Assembly: GCF_014647875.1 (NCBI RefSeq)
Contig: NZ_BMQA01000065.1
Span: 1 to 34,102 of the forward strand
DNA from: Streptomyces brasiliensis
Lineage (GTDB): Bacteria > Actinomycetota > Actinomycetes > Streptomycetales > Streptomycetaceae
Direction of reading: 5' to 3'
DNA length: 34,102 nucleotides
Shown here: in pieces, positions 15,461 through 24,400 of the stretch
Position numbering within the stretch: position 1 is the first letter of the stretch
Layout: the number at the start of each line of letters is the position of its first letter
Notes under the pieces: model-generated
The model's input: the letters and a program-made list of their open reading frames with translations, nothing else
Databases searched by the model: none
Told to the model about the DNA's origin: nothing
Translations under genes and position numbers: made by a program

Positions 15461-18400
15461 TGCGCACCACCCCCTCCCCCGCCGCGGCGGCCGCATGCAC
15501 CGTGGGCCGGCTCCTCAAGGCCGTCGCGAGTCTGCTGGCCTTGACGGCCGCGGTCGCCGGGCTGCCTCTGCTGCTGGCGTGGGTCACCCCGGTCATCTGG
15601 GCATCCAGCCACGACGACCTGATGCACCTGCTGGACCAGCAGGACACCGGTGGGGCGTTCCTGCTGCTGCTCGCCTGCGTGGGCTGGATCGGGTGGGCGC
15701 AGTTCACGTTCTGCGCCGTACGCGAACTGACCGCGCAGCTGCGGGGAGGCACCTGGCATGCTCCACGCGGGATGGGCGCCTCACAGCGCACTGCGGCCCT
15801 GCTGATCGGCAGCATCCTCGTGCTGCTGCCCACCAGTTCGGCGCTGGCCTCGGACGCTCAGGCTGCCCCGGCCACCACGGCCGCCCGCCTCCCCGGGCAA
15901 GCCCAGCCCGCGCAGGCCGACGATACCGAGCAGGCTCCGACATCCGCGGCGAGCACGCCAGCGCCCCGCACGACGTACACGGTGCGCGAGACGCGGCCCG
16001 CGCAGAGCCTGTGGGGCATCGCCGAACGGGAGCTGGGCGACGGCGAGCGATGGCGGGAGATCGCCGACCTGAACGAAGGCCGGACCATGACCGACGGCAC
16101 CATCTTCCACGCGAACAGCTTCCTGCAGCCCGGCTGGCACCTCGAGATGCCCGACACCACAACTGTGGCGGGAGGCGCCCGTACGCAGCTGGGTGACGGC
16201 ACCCCGGCTCCCGGCGAGAAAGGCGGGCACGTCGTCACGGTCCACTCGGGCGACTATCTATCGAAGATCGCCAAGGAGGAACTCGGCGACGGCGACGCGT
16301 GGCCCGAGTTGTTCGAGGGCACCCGGGGCAAGCCGCAGCCGCACGGCCTGCCCGCCATCACCGACCCCGACGTCATCTACGCGGGACAGCAGGTCACCGT
16401 GCCCAGCGCCCCGTCCCGCCCGCACGACCGTCCCTCCGACGACGAGACCGAGGGATCGGCCGGCCGACCGCACACGCCCCCGACCACGGACGACCCGCAG
16501 GACGGCGAGCGCGGCGCGTCGACTCCGTCACCAAGCGCGTCCGCCGCGCCCACACCGGAGTCGTCAGCGCCCAGCGAGCCCACCACCCACCCCAGCGACA
16601 CGGCCGGCAGCCCTGCCCACAAGCCCCGTCAAAGCGACGAGGGCGGGCTGCCGCCGGCGACATCCCGCTCCAGCCCCACCACCAGCGCAACCGATTCGGC
16701 CGCTCCGTCCGGGGCCCCCGTCTCCCCCACCACGGCCGCCTCGCAGGAACCCGCGTCGCAACCTGCGCGCAGCCCGCTGCGGCTGCGCACCGTGCTGGGC
16801 GCGGGAGCACTCCTGGCCGCCGCGATCACCGCAGCCCTCGCCGTGCGGCGCGTGCTGCAGCGCCGCCGCCGCGAGCCCGGCGAGACCATCGCCATCGCCC
16901 CGGAGACCTCCCCCGCGGAGGCGAAACTCGCGGCAGCCGCAGAACCAGCTGGTGCCGCACTCCTGGACCTGGCCCTGCGCACCCTCGCACACCAGGCCGA
17001 GCAGGACGGCCACGAGGTGCCGGCGCTGCGGGCCGCACGCATCGGGACCCGCTCCCTGGACGTGCTCCCGGAAGACCTCTCCCAGCAGCCCCGGGCGCCG
17101 TTCACAGCGGGGCAGGCCGGATGGTGGCACCTGGCCGGCGACACTGACCTCCTGGACGAAGACGCAGTCCGCAGCGTGCCGGCGCCGTACCCCGGCCTCG
17201 TCACAGTGGGCAGCACCGCCTCCGGCGACCTCATGCTCGCCAACCTCGCTCAGCTGCCCGCCCTGCTGCTGGACGGCAACCCGGTACACATCACCGAGGT
17301 GTGCACGTCGATCGCCCTGGAGCTGGGCATGAGCCCCTGGGCGAACGACGTCGAAGTCGTCACCATCGGATTCGGCGAGGACCTGCCACAACTGCTGCCC
17401 ACCACACGGATCTCCCACATGCGCCAGCCCGCACACGCGCTGCACGATCTGACCGAGCGGCTGCTGGAAGCCCACCAGATGCCCGAGACCGCCAACCAGC
17501 CGTATCTGCTGCTGTGCGCAGCCCGCATGGACCCGGACACCGCATGGGAGTTCGCCGACGTGGTCGACAAGGCGGGCAGGGTTCCGGTCACCCTGATCGC
17601 CCCGGCGAGCTCGGCGGCCGCGCACTTCCCCGAAGCTGAGATCCTCAACGCCTCCCTCAGCACACTGCAGTCGTTCGACCACCTCGGCACCGAGATCACG
17701 GTGCAGCGCCTCGAGCATGCCGCCTACCAGCAGATCACCGCGGCGCTCACTCTGTCCGGGCAGCCCGCTCAAGAGGCTGAGAGTCCCTGGCAGGACGTTC
17801 CGCACGAACACGAACACGAACTCGACCTCGAGGCACCGTCCCAGCCGGACCGGGCACAGGAACCAGCGACCGCACCAGCCGACGAGGAAGAGCCGAGCGC
17901 CACGGCCGGAACGGTGACTGCCGCAGTCGGCTCGGGCGGTGAGGTGTTCCCGGCCCTGCTGGCAGCCTCCGCTGAACCGTCCTCGCTGCCGCTCCTGCCC
18001 AGCGCACCCGATCACGGCCACACCGGCGCCGACGGCGAAGAGCACCACCCCGCAACCGCGCAGGCGCCGCAGCCGGATCCGGTGAAAACCGAAGGCGCGG
18101 ATGCTCCACGCTCACCGACTCAAGAGCCCGCCCGCACTGCGGCCGACAACATGGAGGCCGGGGCTCTGGACCTGAACGCGCCGGAAATCAGGGTGCTGGG
18201 ACCAGTGGATGTGGACCGGGTCGGCAACACCGGCCACGGCCCGCGCATCGCCCAACTCGCCGCCCTCATGTTCTTCCGGCCCGGCCGCACCGCCGACACG
18301 CTGTGCGCCGACATGGACCCGCTCAACCCCTGGTCGCCGGCCACCCTCAACGCCCGGCTGCAAGGCCTGCGGCGTGCCCTGGGCAACGACCCGGCCGGCA

Positions 18401-18924
18401 ACCCCTACGTACCACGCCGCCGCACCGGCGAGGACCCCTACCGCCTCTCCCCCGCCGTGCACTGCGACTGGACCCACTTCCTCCAACTCGCCGAGCGAGC
18501 CCTACCGCAGGCGGCTGCCGGCCTTCCGGACCTGGAGAAGGCACTGTCCCTCGTACGCGGCCGCCCCTTCGGCACCCGCCCCCTACCCTGGGCCGAACCC
18601 CACCAACAGGAAATGACCACCCGGATCATCGACATCGCCCACACCGTGGCGACCTACCGCACCCCACCCGGCCCCCACCACGACCTCACCGCCGCCCGTC
18701 AGGCCATCGCCACCGGACTCGAGGTAGACGAGACGGCCGAACTGCTCTACAGGGACTGGCTCCGCGTCGAAGCCCAAGCCGGAAACCGGTCCGGACTCCA
18801 CACCGCGATCTCCCGCATCCAACACGTCAACCGAGCACTCGACTGCGACCTCGAGCTGGAGACCGAACAGCTGATCAACGAACTCCTCAACAGCCCAGGC
18901 CCGACACACCGCAAAGCACTGTAA
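15460..18924 (+). CDS. Membrane LysM protein with C-terminal SARP-type (wHTH-BTAD) module
   Basis: A 1154-residue last gene of the Tad operon; ATG 15460 overlaps the previous stop. There are three membrane segments in the first 130 residues. Two LysM-like domains lie outside the membrane at about 172-232 (SLWGIAERELGDGERWREIADLN) and 255-322 (DYLSKIAKEELGDGDAWPELFEG), followed by a Ser/Pro/Thr-rich linker (about 325-440). A further membrane helix lies at 441-463 with RRRR after it. A long cytoplasmic part leads to residues about 908-1154, which resemble a SARP regulator: winged-helix-like EIRVLGPVDV...LNARLQGLRRALG, then a helical BTAD domain ending in CDLELETEQLINELL. LysM binds peptidoglycan; BTAD regulators control transcription. 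A wall-sensing, membrane-tethered regulator or scaffold is inferred. DNA contact residues were not verified, so BTAD may serve protein contacts only. Confidence 0.8.
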   Translation: MRTTPSPAAAAACTVGRLLKAVASLLALTAAVAGLPLLLAWVTPVIWASSHDDLMHLLDQQDTGGAFLLLLACVGWIGWAQFTFCAVRELTAQLRGGTWHAPRGMGASQRTAALLIGSILVLLPTSSALASDAQAAPATTAARLPGQAQPAQADDTEQAPTSAASTPAPRTTYTVRETRPAQSLWGIAERELGDGERWREIADLNEGRTMTDGTIFHANSFLQPGWHLEMPDTTTVAGGARTQLGDGTPAPGEKGGHVVTVHSGDYLSKIAKEELGDGDAWPELFEGTRGKPQPHGLPAITDPDVIYAGQQVTVPSAPSRPHDRPSDDETEGSAGRPHTPPTTDDPQDGERGASTPSPSASAAPTPESSAPSEPTTHPSDTAGSPAHKPRQSDEGGLPPATSRSSPTTSATDSAAPSGAPVSPTTAASQEPASQPARSPLRLRTVLGAGALLAAAITAALAVRRVLQRRRREPGETIAIAPETSPAEAKLAAAAEPAGAALLDLALRTLAHQAEQDGHEVPALRAARIGTRSLDVLPEDLSQQPRAPFTAGQAGWWHLAGDTDLLDEDAVRSVPAPYPGLVTVGSTASGDLMLANLAQLPALLLDGNPVHITEVCTSIALELGMSPWANDVEVVTIGFGEDLPQLLPTTRISHMRQPAHALHDLTERLLEAHQMPETANQPYLLLCAARMDPDTAWEFADVVDKAGRVPVTLIAPASSAAAHFPEAEILNASLSTLQSFDHLGTEITVQRLEHAAYQQITAALTLSGQPAQEAESPWQDVPHEHEHELDLEAPSQPDRAQEPATAPADEEEPSATAGTVTAAVGSGGEVFPALLAASAEPSSLPLLPSAPDHGHTGADGEEHHPATAQAPQPDPVKTEGADAPRSPTQEPARTAADNMEAGALDLNAPEIRVLGPVDVDRVGNTGHGPRIAQLAALMFFRPGRTADTLCADMDPLNPWSPATLNARLQGLRRALGNDPAGNPYVPRRRTGEDPYRLSPAVHCDWTHFLQLAERALPQAAAGLPDLEKALSLVRGRPFGTRPLPWAEPHQQEMTTRIIDIAHTVATYRTPPGPHHDLTAARQAIATGLEVDETAELLYRDWLRVEAQAGNRSGLHTAISRIQHVNRALDCDLELETEQLINELLNSPGPTHRKAL

Positions 18925-18942
18925 GGCAGATGCGGCTACCGA

Positions 18943-19083
18943 CTACCACAAGGCGGTGACGTCACGTGCGGCGCAGGCGACGACGAGTTCGTGGACGGCG
19001 GCTTCGTTCAATACCGAAGGCCGCGTCTGCCACTCCTTCAGGGTCTCGCGGACGGTCTGTGTGACGATGTGGGCGTGCTGCAT
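18943..19083 (-). CDS. Small hypothetical protein
   Basis: A 46-residue frame, MQHAHIVTQTVRETLKEWQ onward, with GGAGG 5 bases before ATG 19083, converging on the LysM/SARP gene (18 bases apart). A longer frame from GTG 19143 is possible, but its extra part is Arg-rich and looks non-coding. The predicted product is mostly helical and acidic/hydrophobic (ETLKEWQTRPSVLNEAAVHE). I do not recognise it. It may belong to the neighbouring integrative element relic. Confidence 0.4.
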   Translation of the reverse strand: MQHAHIVTQTVRETLKEWQTRPSVLNEAAVHELVVACAARDVTALW

Positions 19084-19162
19084 CGGCGCCTCCGCGCCGG
19101 ACCGAAGCCGCAGCGATCGCACACCGGCGCGGTCTCCCTTCACTGCTGTGAGAACAGGGAGA

Positions 19163-19190
19163 TTCCCGCGCTGCTCACCTTATGTACTAT
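19163..19190 (+). promoter_or_regulatory. Candidate promoter upstream of xis
   Basis: TACTAT (19185-19190) is a good -10 match. A weak -35 (TTCCCG, 19163-19168) lies 16 bases before it. The large inverted repeat begins 18 bases downstream of the -10, in the operator position for a repressor. Seen by eye only. Confidence 0.25.
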
Positions 19191-19208
19191 CGCTCTCCCA
19201 GACGGCAG

Positions 19209-19257
19209 TGAGGCTTTTCCAACCTCACTGTGAGACTGCGAGGTTGGATCAGCCTCA
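19209..19257. repeat. Inverted repeat, 18-base arms, possible operator
   Basis: The left arm at 19209-19226 (TGAGGCTTTTCCAACCTC) and the right arm at 19240-19257 (GAGGTTGGATCAGCCTCA) are complementary at 16 of 18 positions, with a 13-base spacer. The spacing centre to centre is 31 bases, about three helical turns. No U-tract follows, so a terminator is unlikely. The location between a -10-like box and the xis/int genes suggests a repressor site or an element-specific signal. Confidence 0.6.
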
Positions 19258-19319
19258 GGGTGTCCGGAGAGCCGTGTCGGTCCGAATGGCGCCGAACACA
19301 AGCCGCAGCCAACACACCA

Positions 19320-19469
19320 GACAACGGACCCGAGACGACGTACGTCCTCGCCCACTGGGCCTTCGCCGGCACCGGCCTCTCCGACGCCGAAGCCTGGCTG
19401 GCCGCATCCATCGAACCCGCCCCCCGGAACGGAAGGAGAGTCCACCCATGCCTGACGAAGAGCTGCTGA
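19320..19469 (+). pseudogene. Possible 3' end of a replication initiator (RepSA-like) gene
   Basis: The frame ending with TGA near 19469 reads TYVLAHWAFAGTGLSDAEAW then LAASIEPAP, with nearly every third base G or C, so it looks truly coding although no good start exists nearby (the open frame begins at GTG 19230 inside the inverted repeat, and its first part lacks the bias). The W-x-F-A-G-x-G...AWLAAS pattern recalls the end of RepSA-type initiators that precede xis and int in actinomycete integrative elements. It overlaps the xis start by 22 bases. The assignment is from memory of the family and context, so it is tentative. Confidence 0.4.
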
Positions 19470-19630
19470 CCGTCCCGGACGTCATGGCCCGGCTCAAGCT
19501 CGGCCGCTCCACGGTCTACGACCTCATCCGCTCCCGGCGGCTCCCTTCAATCACCATCGGCCGCGCTCGCCGTATCCCCTCCATCGCACTCGACGACTAC
19601 ATACAGCGTCACCTCGAAGAGGCCGCCTGA
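19448..19630 (+). CDS. xis: Excisionase-like HTH protein
   Basis: A 60-residue protein with ATG 19448 preceded by GGAAGGAGAG. It is a MerR/AlpA-type winged helix-turn-helix of the excisionase family: LLTVPDVMARLKLGRSTVYDLIRSRRLPSITIGRARRIPSIALDDYI. In integrative elements such proteins bind near the integrase site and shift recombination to excision. Its stop overlaps the integrase ATG by one base, the usual xis-int coupling. Confidence 0.85.
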   Translation: MPDEELLTVPDVMARLKLGRSTVYDLIRSRRLPSITIGRARRIPSIALDDYIQRHLEEAA

Positions 19631-20895
19631 TGACCGCACCCAAGCGCAAGAGCCGCGCCAACGGCGAAGGCACCATCTACCAGCGCAAGGACGGTCGTTG
19701 GGAAGCCGCTGGCTACGTCCTCGCCGCCGACGGCACCAGCAAGCGCGTCCGCGTCTACGGCACCACCCGCAGACAGGCTGCCGACAAACTCGCCGAGAAG
19801 ATCGCCGACAGCAACCGGGGCCTGCCCGTCGCCACCGCCGAAAGCACACTCGGCGACTACCTCACGTACTGGCTGAACGGCGTCGCAGTCCACCGGCTCC
19901 GGGAGAACACCCACACCCGCTATGCAGCCTGCGTCCGCCTCCACCTCATCCCCGGCCTCGGCACCAAGAAGGTCGCACGGCTGACCGCCAAGGACGTCCG
20001 CACCTTCCTCGACCGGCTCCGCACCGCCTGCCAGTGCTGCGCCCAGGGCCTGGACACCGAACGGAAGCAGTGCTGTGCGGTCGGCGAGTGCTGCCAGAAA
20101 CTCCTGTCCCCCTCGACCGTGACTTACGTGCACTCCGTGCTCAAGTCGGCGCTGGAGCACGCCGTCCGAGAAGACGAACTGCCCCGCAACATTGCCCGGA
20201 ACGTCAAAGCCGCCACGCCTCGGACAAGGCGCTTCCGGCCCCTCACGGCGGTCGAGGCCCGCAAGTTCCTCAACGCGGCCCGTGCCGACCGGCTCCACGC
20301 GTTGTACGAATTCGCCCTACGTACTGGACTCCGGAAGGGTGAACTCCTCGGCCTCCGGTGGGAGGACCTCGACCTCAACGCAGGCACCGCCACCATCCGC
20401 CACTCGCTCCAGCGCACCCGCACCGGCGGCCTCACGCATCTGCCCACCAAGACCCGGGCGTCCGAGCGCCGTATCGCGCTCCCGACCGAATGTATCCGCT
20501 CCCTCAAGGAGCACAAACAGCATCAGGACACGGAGCGCGAGACCGCAGGGTCAGCCTGGCAGTACAGCGGCCTCGTCTTCACCACCCCGACCGGCCGACC
20601 TCTCGACCCGGCCAACCTCACACGCCGCTTCCGCAGCTTCCTCGACCGGGCCGGACTCCGCCGCATCCGCTTCCACGACCTCCGCCACTCAACCGCGACC
20701 CTGCTCCTGGAACAAGGCGTCGACCTCGTCGTCATCAAGGAACTCCTCGGCCACGCCCACATCGGCGTCACCGCCGGTGTCTACGCCCACGTACGACTCC
20801 GCCTACAACGCCAAGCCATCGACACCCTGAGTGGCGCCCTGGGCGCCACTGAGGAGCCCCCGAACGATCCACCTGCCGCAACGCTCGTCCGCTGA
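19630..20895 (+). CDS. int: Tyrosine integrase of an actinomycete integrative element
   Basis: A 421-residue site-specific recombinase. It has an N-terminal AP2-like arm-binding domain (GEGTIYQRKDGRWEAAGYV, about residues 12-30) and a SAM-like core-binding domain (about 70-190) with an unusual Cys-rich loop (CQCCAQGL...QCCAVGECCQ, about 138-157). The catalytic domain shows Arg in RTGLRKGELLGL, the HDLRHST box, GHAHIGVTAGVY with the nucleophile Tyr, and KTRASERR for the catalytic Lys region. The active site looks complete. No tRNA gene or duplicated att core was recognised next to it. Without conjugation or replication genes nearby it is probably the remnant of a larger element. Confidence 0.9.
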   Translation: MTAPKRKSRANGEGTIYQRKDGRWEAAGYVLAADGTSKRVRVYGTTRRQAADKLAEKIADSNRGLPVATAESTLGDYLTYWLNGVAVHRLRENTHTRYAACVRLHLIPGLGTKKVARLTAKDVRTFLDRLRTACQCCAQGLDTERKQCCAVGECCQKLLSPSTVTYVHSVLKSALEHAVREDELPRNIARNVKAATPRTRRFRPLTAVEARKFLNAARADRLHALYEFALRTGLRKGELLGLRWEDLDLNAGTATIRHSLQRTRTGGLTHLPTKTRASERRIALPTECIRSLKEHKQHQDTERETAGSAWQYSGLVFTTPTGRPLDPANLTRRFRSFLDRAGLRRIRFHDLRHSTATLLLEQGVDLVVIKELLGHAHIGVTAGVYAHVRLRLQRQAIDTLSGALGATEEPPNDPPAATLVR

Positions 20896-20918
20896 CGTTG
20901 CCGTCAGCGTTGCCGTCA
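20896..20918 (+). repeat. Two direct repeats just after int
   Basis: CGTTGCCGTCA occurs at 20896-20906 and again at 20908-20918, a 12-base period, starting at the base after the int stop codon. They could be arm-type sites for the integrase or part of the element end. Confidence 0.5.
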
Positions 20919-20927
20919 AACGCCCGG

Positions 20928-20961
20928 GAGCCCCCGCCGAGTACCGATTCGGCGAGGGCTC
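20928..20961 (+). terminator. Hairpin terminator after int
   Basis: GAGCCCCCGCCGA (20928-20940) pairs with TCGGCGAGGGCTC (20949-20961) around an 8-base loop, with one mismatch. No clear T-run follows, which is common for Streptomyces terminators. It lies 32 bases after the int stop. Confidence 0.7.
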
Positions 20962-21031
20962 TCAATTCATGCCCGAACGAACTCAGAAGTCCCCGACAAT
21001 TTCCCCCTCGGCAGGCCAGAGACGTTGGCGC

Positions 21032-21418
21032 CTACGACAGGTTGTGCCAGGCGTGGCTACAAGTTCCTCGGCACTCCGTTTCTCTTCGTCGCGTGTCAGC
21101 CACAGCGAACGTGGATAAGAGGACGCGAATGGACTTCACGTACTCACCGGGGGGCAGATTTATGATCTTCCCCATTTGTTCGAGAATCGGCTCTCGAACA
21201 ATCAACACTGCCGGGGTCATGGTCGGCTTGACGCCCGATCGCGCTAGCCCCTCACGCGCGTCGTTCACTGTTGCATGGGCCTGCATGGCGTAGCGAACAA
21301 CCTCGTGCAGTACGGCTCTCTGTTCAACCTGCTCCAGCGAAGAGAACCAGGCCACAGCGTCGTCCAAGCTCCGAATCCCCTGGGCAACCTCGTTGATGAT
21401 CCGCTCTGATGCTCGCAA
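21032..21418 (-). CDS. DUF5958-like protein, probable immunity to the RHS toxin (TTA codon)
   Basis: A protein of about 128 residues. TTG 21418 is preferred, since AGGTGAG lies 4 bases upstream; TTG 21442, which would overlap the toxin end by 20 bases, is the alternative. The pattern INEVAQGIRSLDDAVAWFSS, then QAHATVNDAREGLARSG, KPTMTPAVLI and FAVADTRRRETEC...CSHAWHNL, fits the uncharacterised actinomycete family DUF5958 as I know it. It is soluble, with no signal or membrane segment. It directly follows the RHS toxin gene in the same direction, the standard place for a cognate immunity gene. Codon 101 is TTA (21116-21118). Base composition is lower in GC than the RHS core, matching the toxin tail. 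The immunity function is inferred from position only. Confidence 0.7.
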   Translation of the reverse strand: MRASERIINEVAQGIRSLDDAVAWFSSLEQVEQRAVLHEVVRYAMQAHATVNDAREGLARSGVKPTMTPAVLIVREPILEQMGKIINLPPGEYVKSIRVLLSTFAVADTRRRETECRGTCSHAWHNLS

Positions 21419-21422
21419 GTGC

Positions 21423-24400
21423 TCACCTGCTCCGGGGCTCAAATACTACGTACGGCCTGCTTGGGTCCAGCTCCGCATAGTCTGGACGGTTCGGATTGTA
21501 GTTCTGCCAGAAGTCTCTACCGCGCCCACTACCTTCACCGTCACCCGTGCCTCTCGGCAGTGAATTCTTGACGCTGTGACGAGTTCTGGACGGACCGGAC
21601 AGGATGTAATCCCAGTCCGATGTCGGGTTGGGCGTTCCGTTCGCACGGCTCCCGACCACAATGATTGGCTGCCCAGCTTTATCAGCGGCATTCTGAATTC
21701 GCTTGGCATCATTCGGGCTGATACCGGCTTCCGCTGCCGTTCTAAGGCCAGGGCCACACCACCCACCGGAATTGTGCACCAGGACCGGAGTCTGCCCCGC
21801 CAGCACATAGTACGTGTGGAGGCGGTCGATGGTGAGGTTGTACATGTCGCCGTCGCCCGGCCTGGCGCGGACATTGAGGACGCTCACCCGTTTGTTGGTC
21901 TCGGTGATGAGCATGTGGCCGGGCGCGAGTCGTGAAGCGTCAACCCACTGGTGGGCCGATTCGTCCCAGAAGGGGTGGTGGGAGGTTGTGTGGAGGACGG
22001 CGGGCCGGCCATTCTTTTCGCGGACAGTCACGTCCACGAGGTCCTTGTCGTGGTGGACCAGTTGTGCGATGACCTTGTGAGGTCCGTGATGCCTGCCATC
22101 ATCGGGGTCTGCGCTCTCCACCCGATCCCCGGGTCTCACCTTGCCGATCGGCTTGGTCTTACCATCCTCCATCAGCACTTCTGTGTCGGGCGTGAAACTG
22201 TTGCAGCCGTATTTTCCTCCACCGAGTCCCAATGCGATGAGCTCCAGTGACTCTTGCAAGGTGTCACTGACTATTCCCTCCATGCGTGCATTACTTGCGC
22301 ATCGCCCGGAATGGTGAACGCAGTATGTGGCGGCGATTTTCTTGGCGCCGTGGACATCGCCAGTCTTTAGCAGGTAGTTGTATGCGGCTTGACAACCATC
22401 TCTGCCATAGCAGGCCATCGAGAGGTTGTCGCCTTCGCCTATCGGCGTATTCCAGTAATCGCCGTTCGCCTCAGTGGCGTAGGTGTACCAGTACCTGAGG
22501 AGATCATTTTCGTCATCGGTCTGCGGTCCGAGTAGGAGGAGCCTACTCTCAACGGCTTTAGTGTTGCCTGTGGCTGTTCCGCAGTTGCTGTTGCAGGGAG
22601 CAGGCGGAATCGGCTTGGAGTAGTCAACGGCGTCGTTGGGGCTTCCGTTTCCCTCGGACCCGTCAGGGCGATGCGCGCAGGCTTCCTGAGAACCGCCACG
22701 TCCTCCGCACATCACGCCCATGCCGGTGGGGTCGGAGTGGGTGACGGGGTTTTGGACGGCGTAGGTGTAGCCGTTGAGGGTCTGGTTCTTGTCAACCTCA
22801 AGGAGCGGGTCGACGCTGATGAATTGGCCGGTGGTGGGGTCGTATTCGCGGGCGCCGATGTGGGTGAGGCCGGTGGTGGTGTCGGCTGGTTTGCCGAGGA
22901 AGCCCTTGTCGTCGGGCCAGGGGCCATAGAGGGGCTGGCCGCGGTCGGCGCCGAAGGGTGTGGTGTAGCGCTTGTTGATGGCCCAGGTGGTGGCGTCGAG
23001 GGTGAGGCTGGCGGTGCCGTGGGGGTCGGTGGCGAGGAAGGTGAGTTTGGTGCCGGTGGTGCCGGCCGTTGCGGTGCGGACGGCGATGGTCTGGCCGCCT
23101 GCGGTGTAGTAGCGGGTGCCGGTGAGGGTCTTGGTGGCGCCCTTGACGGTCAGGCGTACCTCGGTGTCGCCGAGGTAGAGGATGGTGTCTCCGTCACCGG
23201 TGGCGCGGCGGATGAGGAGGTTGCCGTCGGCGTCGTAGAGGTAGCCGGTCTGCTTGGTGCCTTCGGTGAGGGAGGCGAGCTTGTCCTCGCTGTTCCAGGC
23301 GAGGGTCTGTGTTCCGGCCGGGCCGGGGCGGTGGGTGGTGTTGCCGGTCTTGTCGTAGGTGTAGGAGGCGGTGGTGGCGCCGGTGGTGTGGTCGAGGGGG
23401 TGGGGCTGGTTGTTGGTGGTGCCGTAGGCGTAGTTGGTGGTCCGGTCGCCGGCGGTCTGGTGCTGTGTTTCCGTGTCGCGCTGGCCGGAGGTGGTGTAGC
23501 TGTAGGAGGTCCAGTAGGGGGCGGCGCCGCCGAGGTTGGCGGTGGTGCGGCCACTCGTGGCGCAGTCGGCGGTGTCGGGGGTCCAGGCTTCGGTCATGCG
23601 GCCGTAGCCGTCGTATGTGAAGCACTGGTTGTCGGCTTTGCTGGTGCCGCCGAGGGTTGAGGCGTCGCTGATGGAGGTGACGTTGCCCGCGTCGTCCTGG
23701 GTGAAGTTGAGGTCCTGCGGCATGTAGCCGTGGGTGTCGTCGGTGACGTAGGACCGGGTCAGGCGGCGGGTGCCGTTCTCGTAGCGGTAGTTGAGGTACG
23801 CCTTGCGTGCGGAGCTGGTGGAGTCCATGCCCACCGTGAGGGTGGTCAGGTCGCCGAGTTCGGAGTAGGCGGCGCCCAGGAGGTAGCCGGTGGTGCCGCC
23901 CAGGGTCTTGATGTTGCCGAGGGTGTCGTAGGCGGGGGCGATGCCCTCGGAGGGCAGGCCGGCGACGGCCGGATCGCCGATGCCGGACGGCAGGTTGGCG
24001 ACGTTGTACGAGGTGTCGAACTTCAGCGTCTGCGGAACCCCCGCGGCCACGAGCGCGTCGGTGGCGGGAAGAGTGAGCTCACTGTTGACGGCGTTGTAGA
24101 GGCCGTCGAACTTGGTGACCTTCTTGACGTACGCCTGGCTGCTGGTTCCGCTGCTGCCGCCGACGTAGCGGGTGGCGGTGTCCTGCTGGCCCTTGGCCGC
24201 CTGGTCGTAGTCCCAGTGGGCGAGCTTGTTCGCGTCCGTAGTGTCGGACTGCCACAGGTCAGTCTTGCGGCCGAGTACGTCGTAGGCGTACAGGAGTTTG
24301 CGGTTCTCGGCGTCCTGGGTCCAGTCGGTCTGGTCGAGGTTGTTGTAGTGGCTCTGGGCGGTGCCCTTGTCCGGGTCGGTGGTGCTGGTCTGCCGTCCGA

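Noticed and set aside
20964..21031. Possible tRNA-derived attachment site after the integrase
   Set aside because: No tRNA arm, anticodon loop or CCA-end pattern could be found and no matching second copy was seen.
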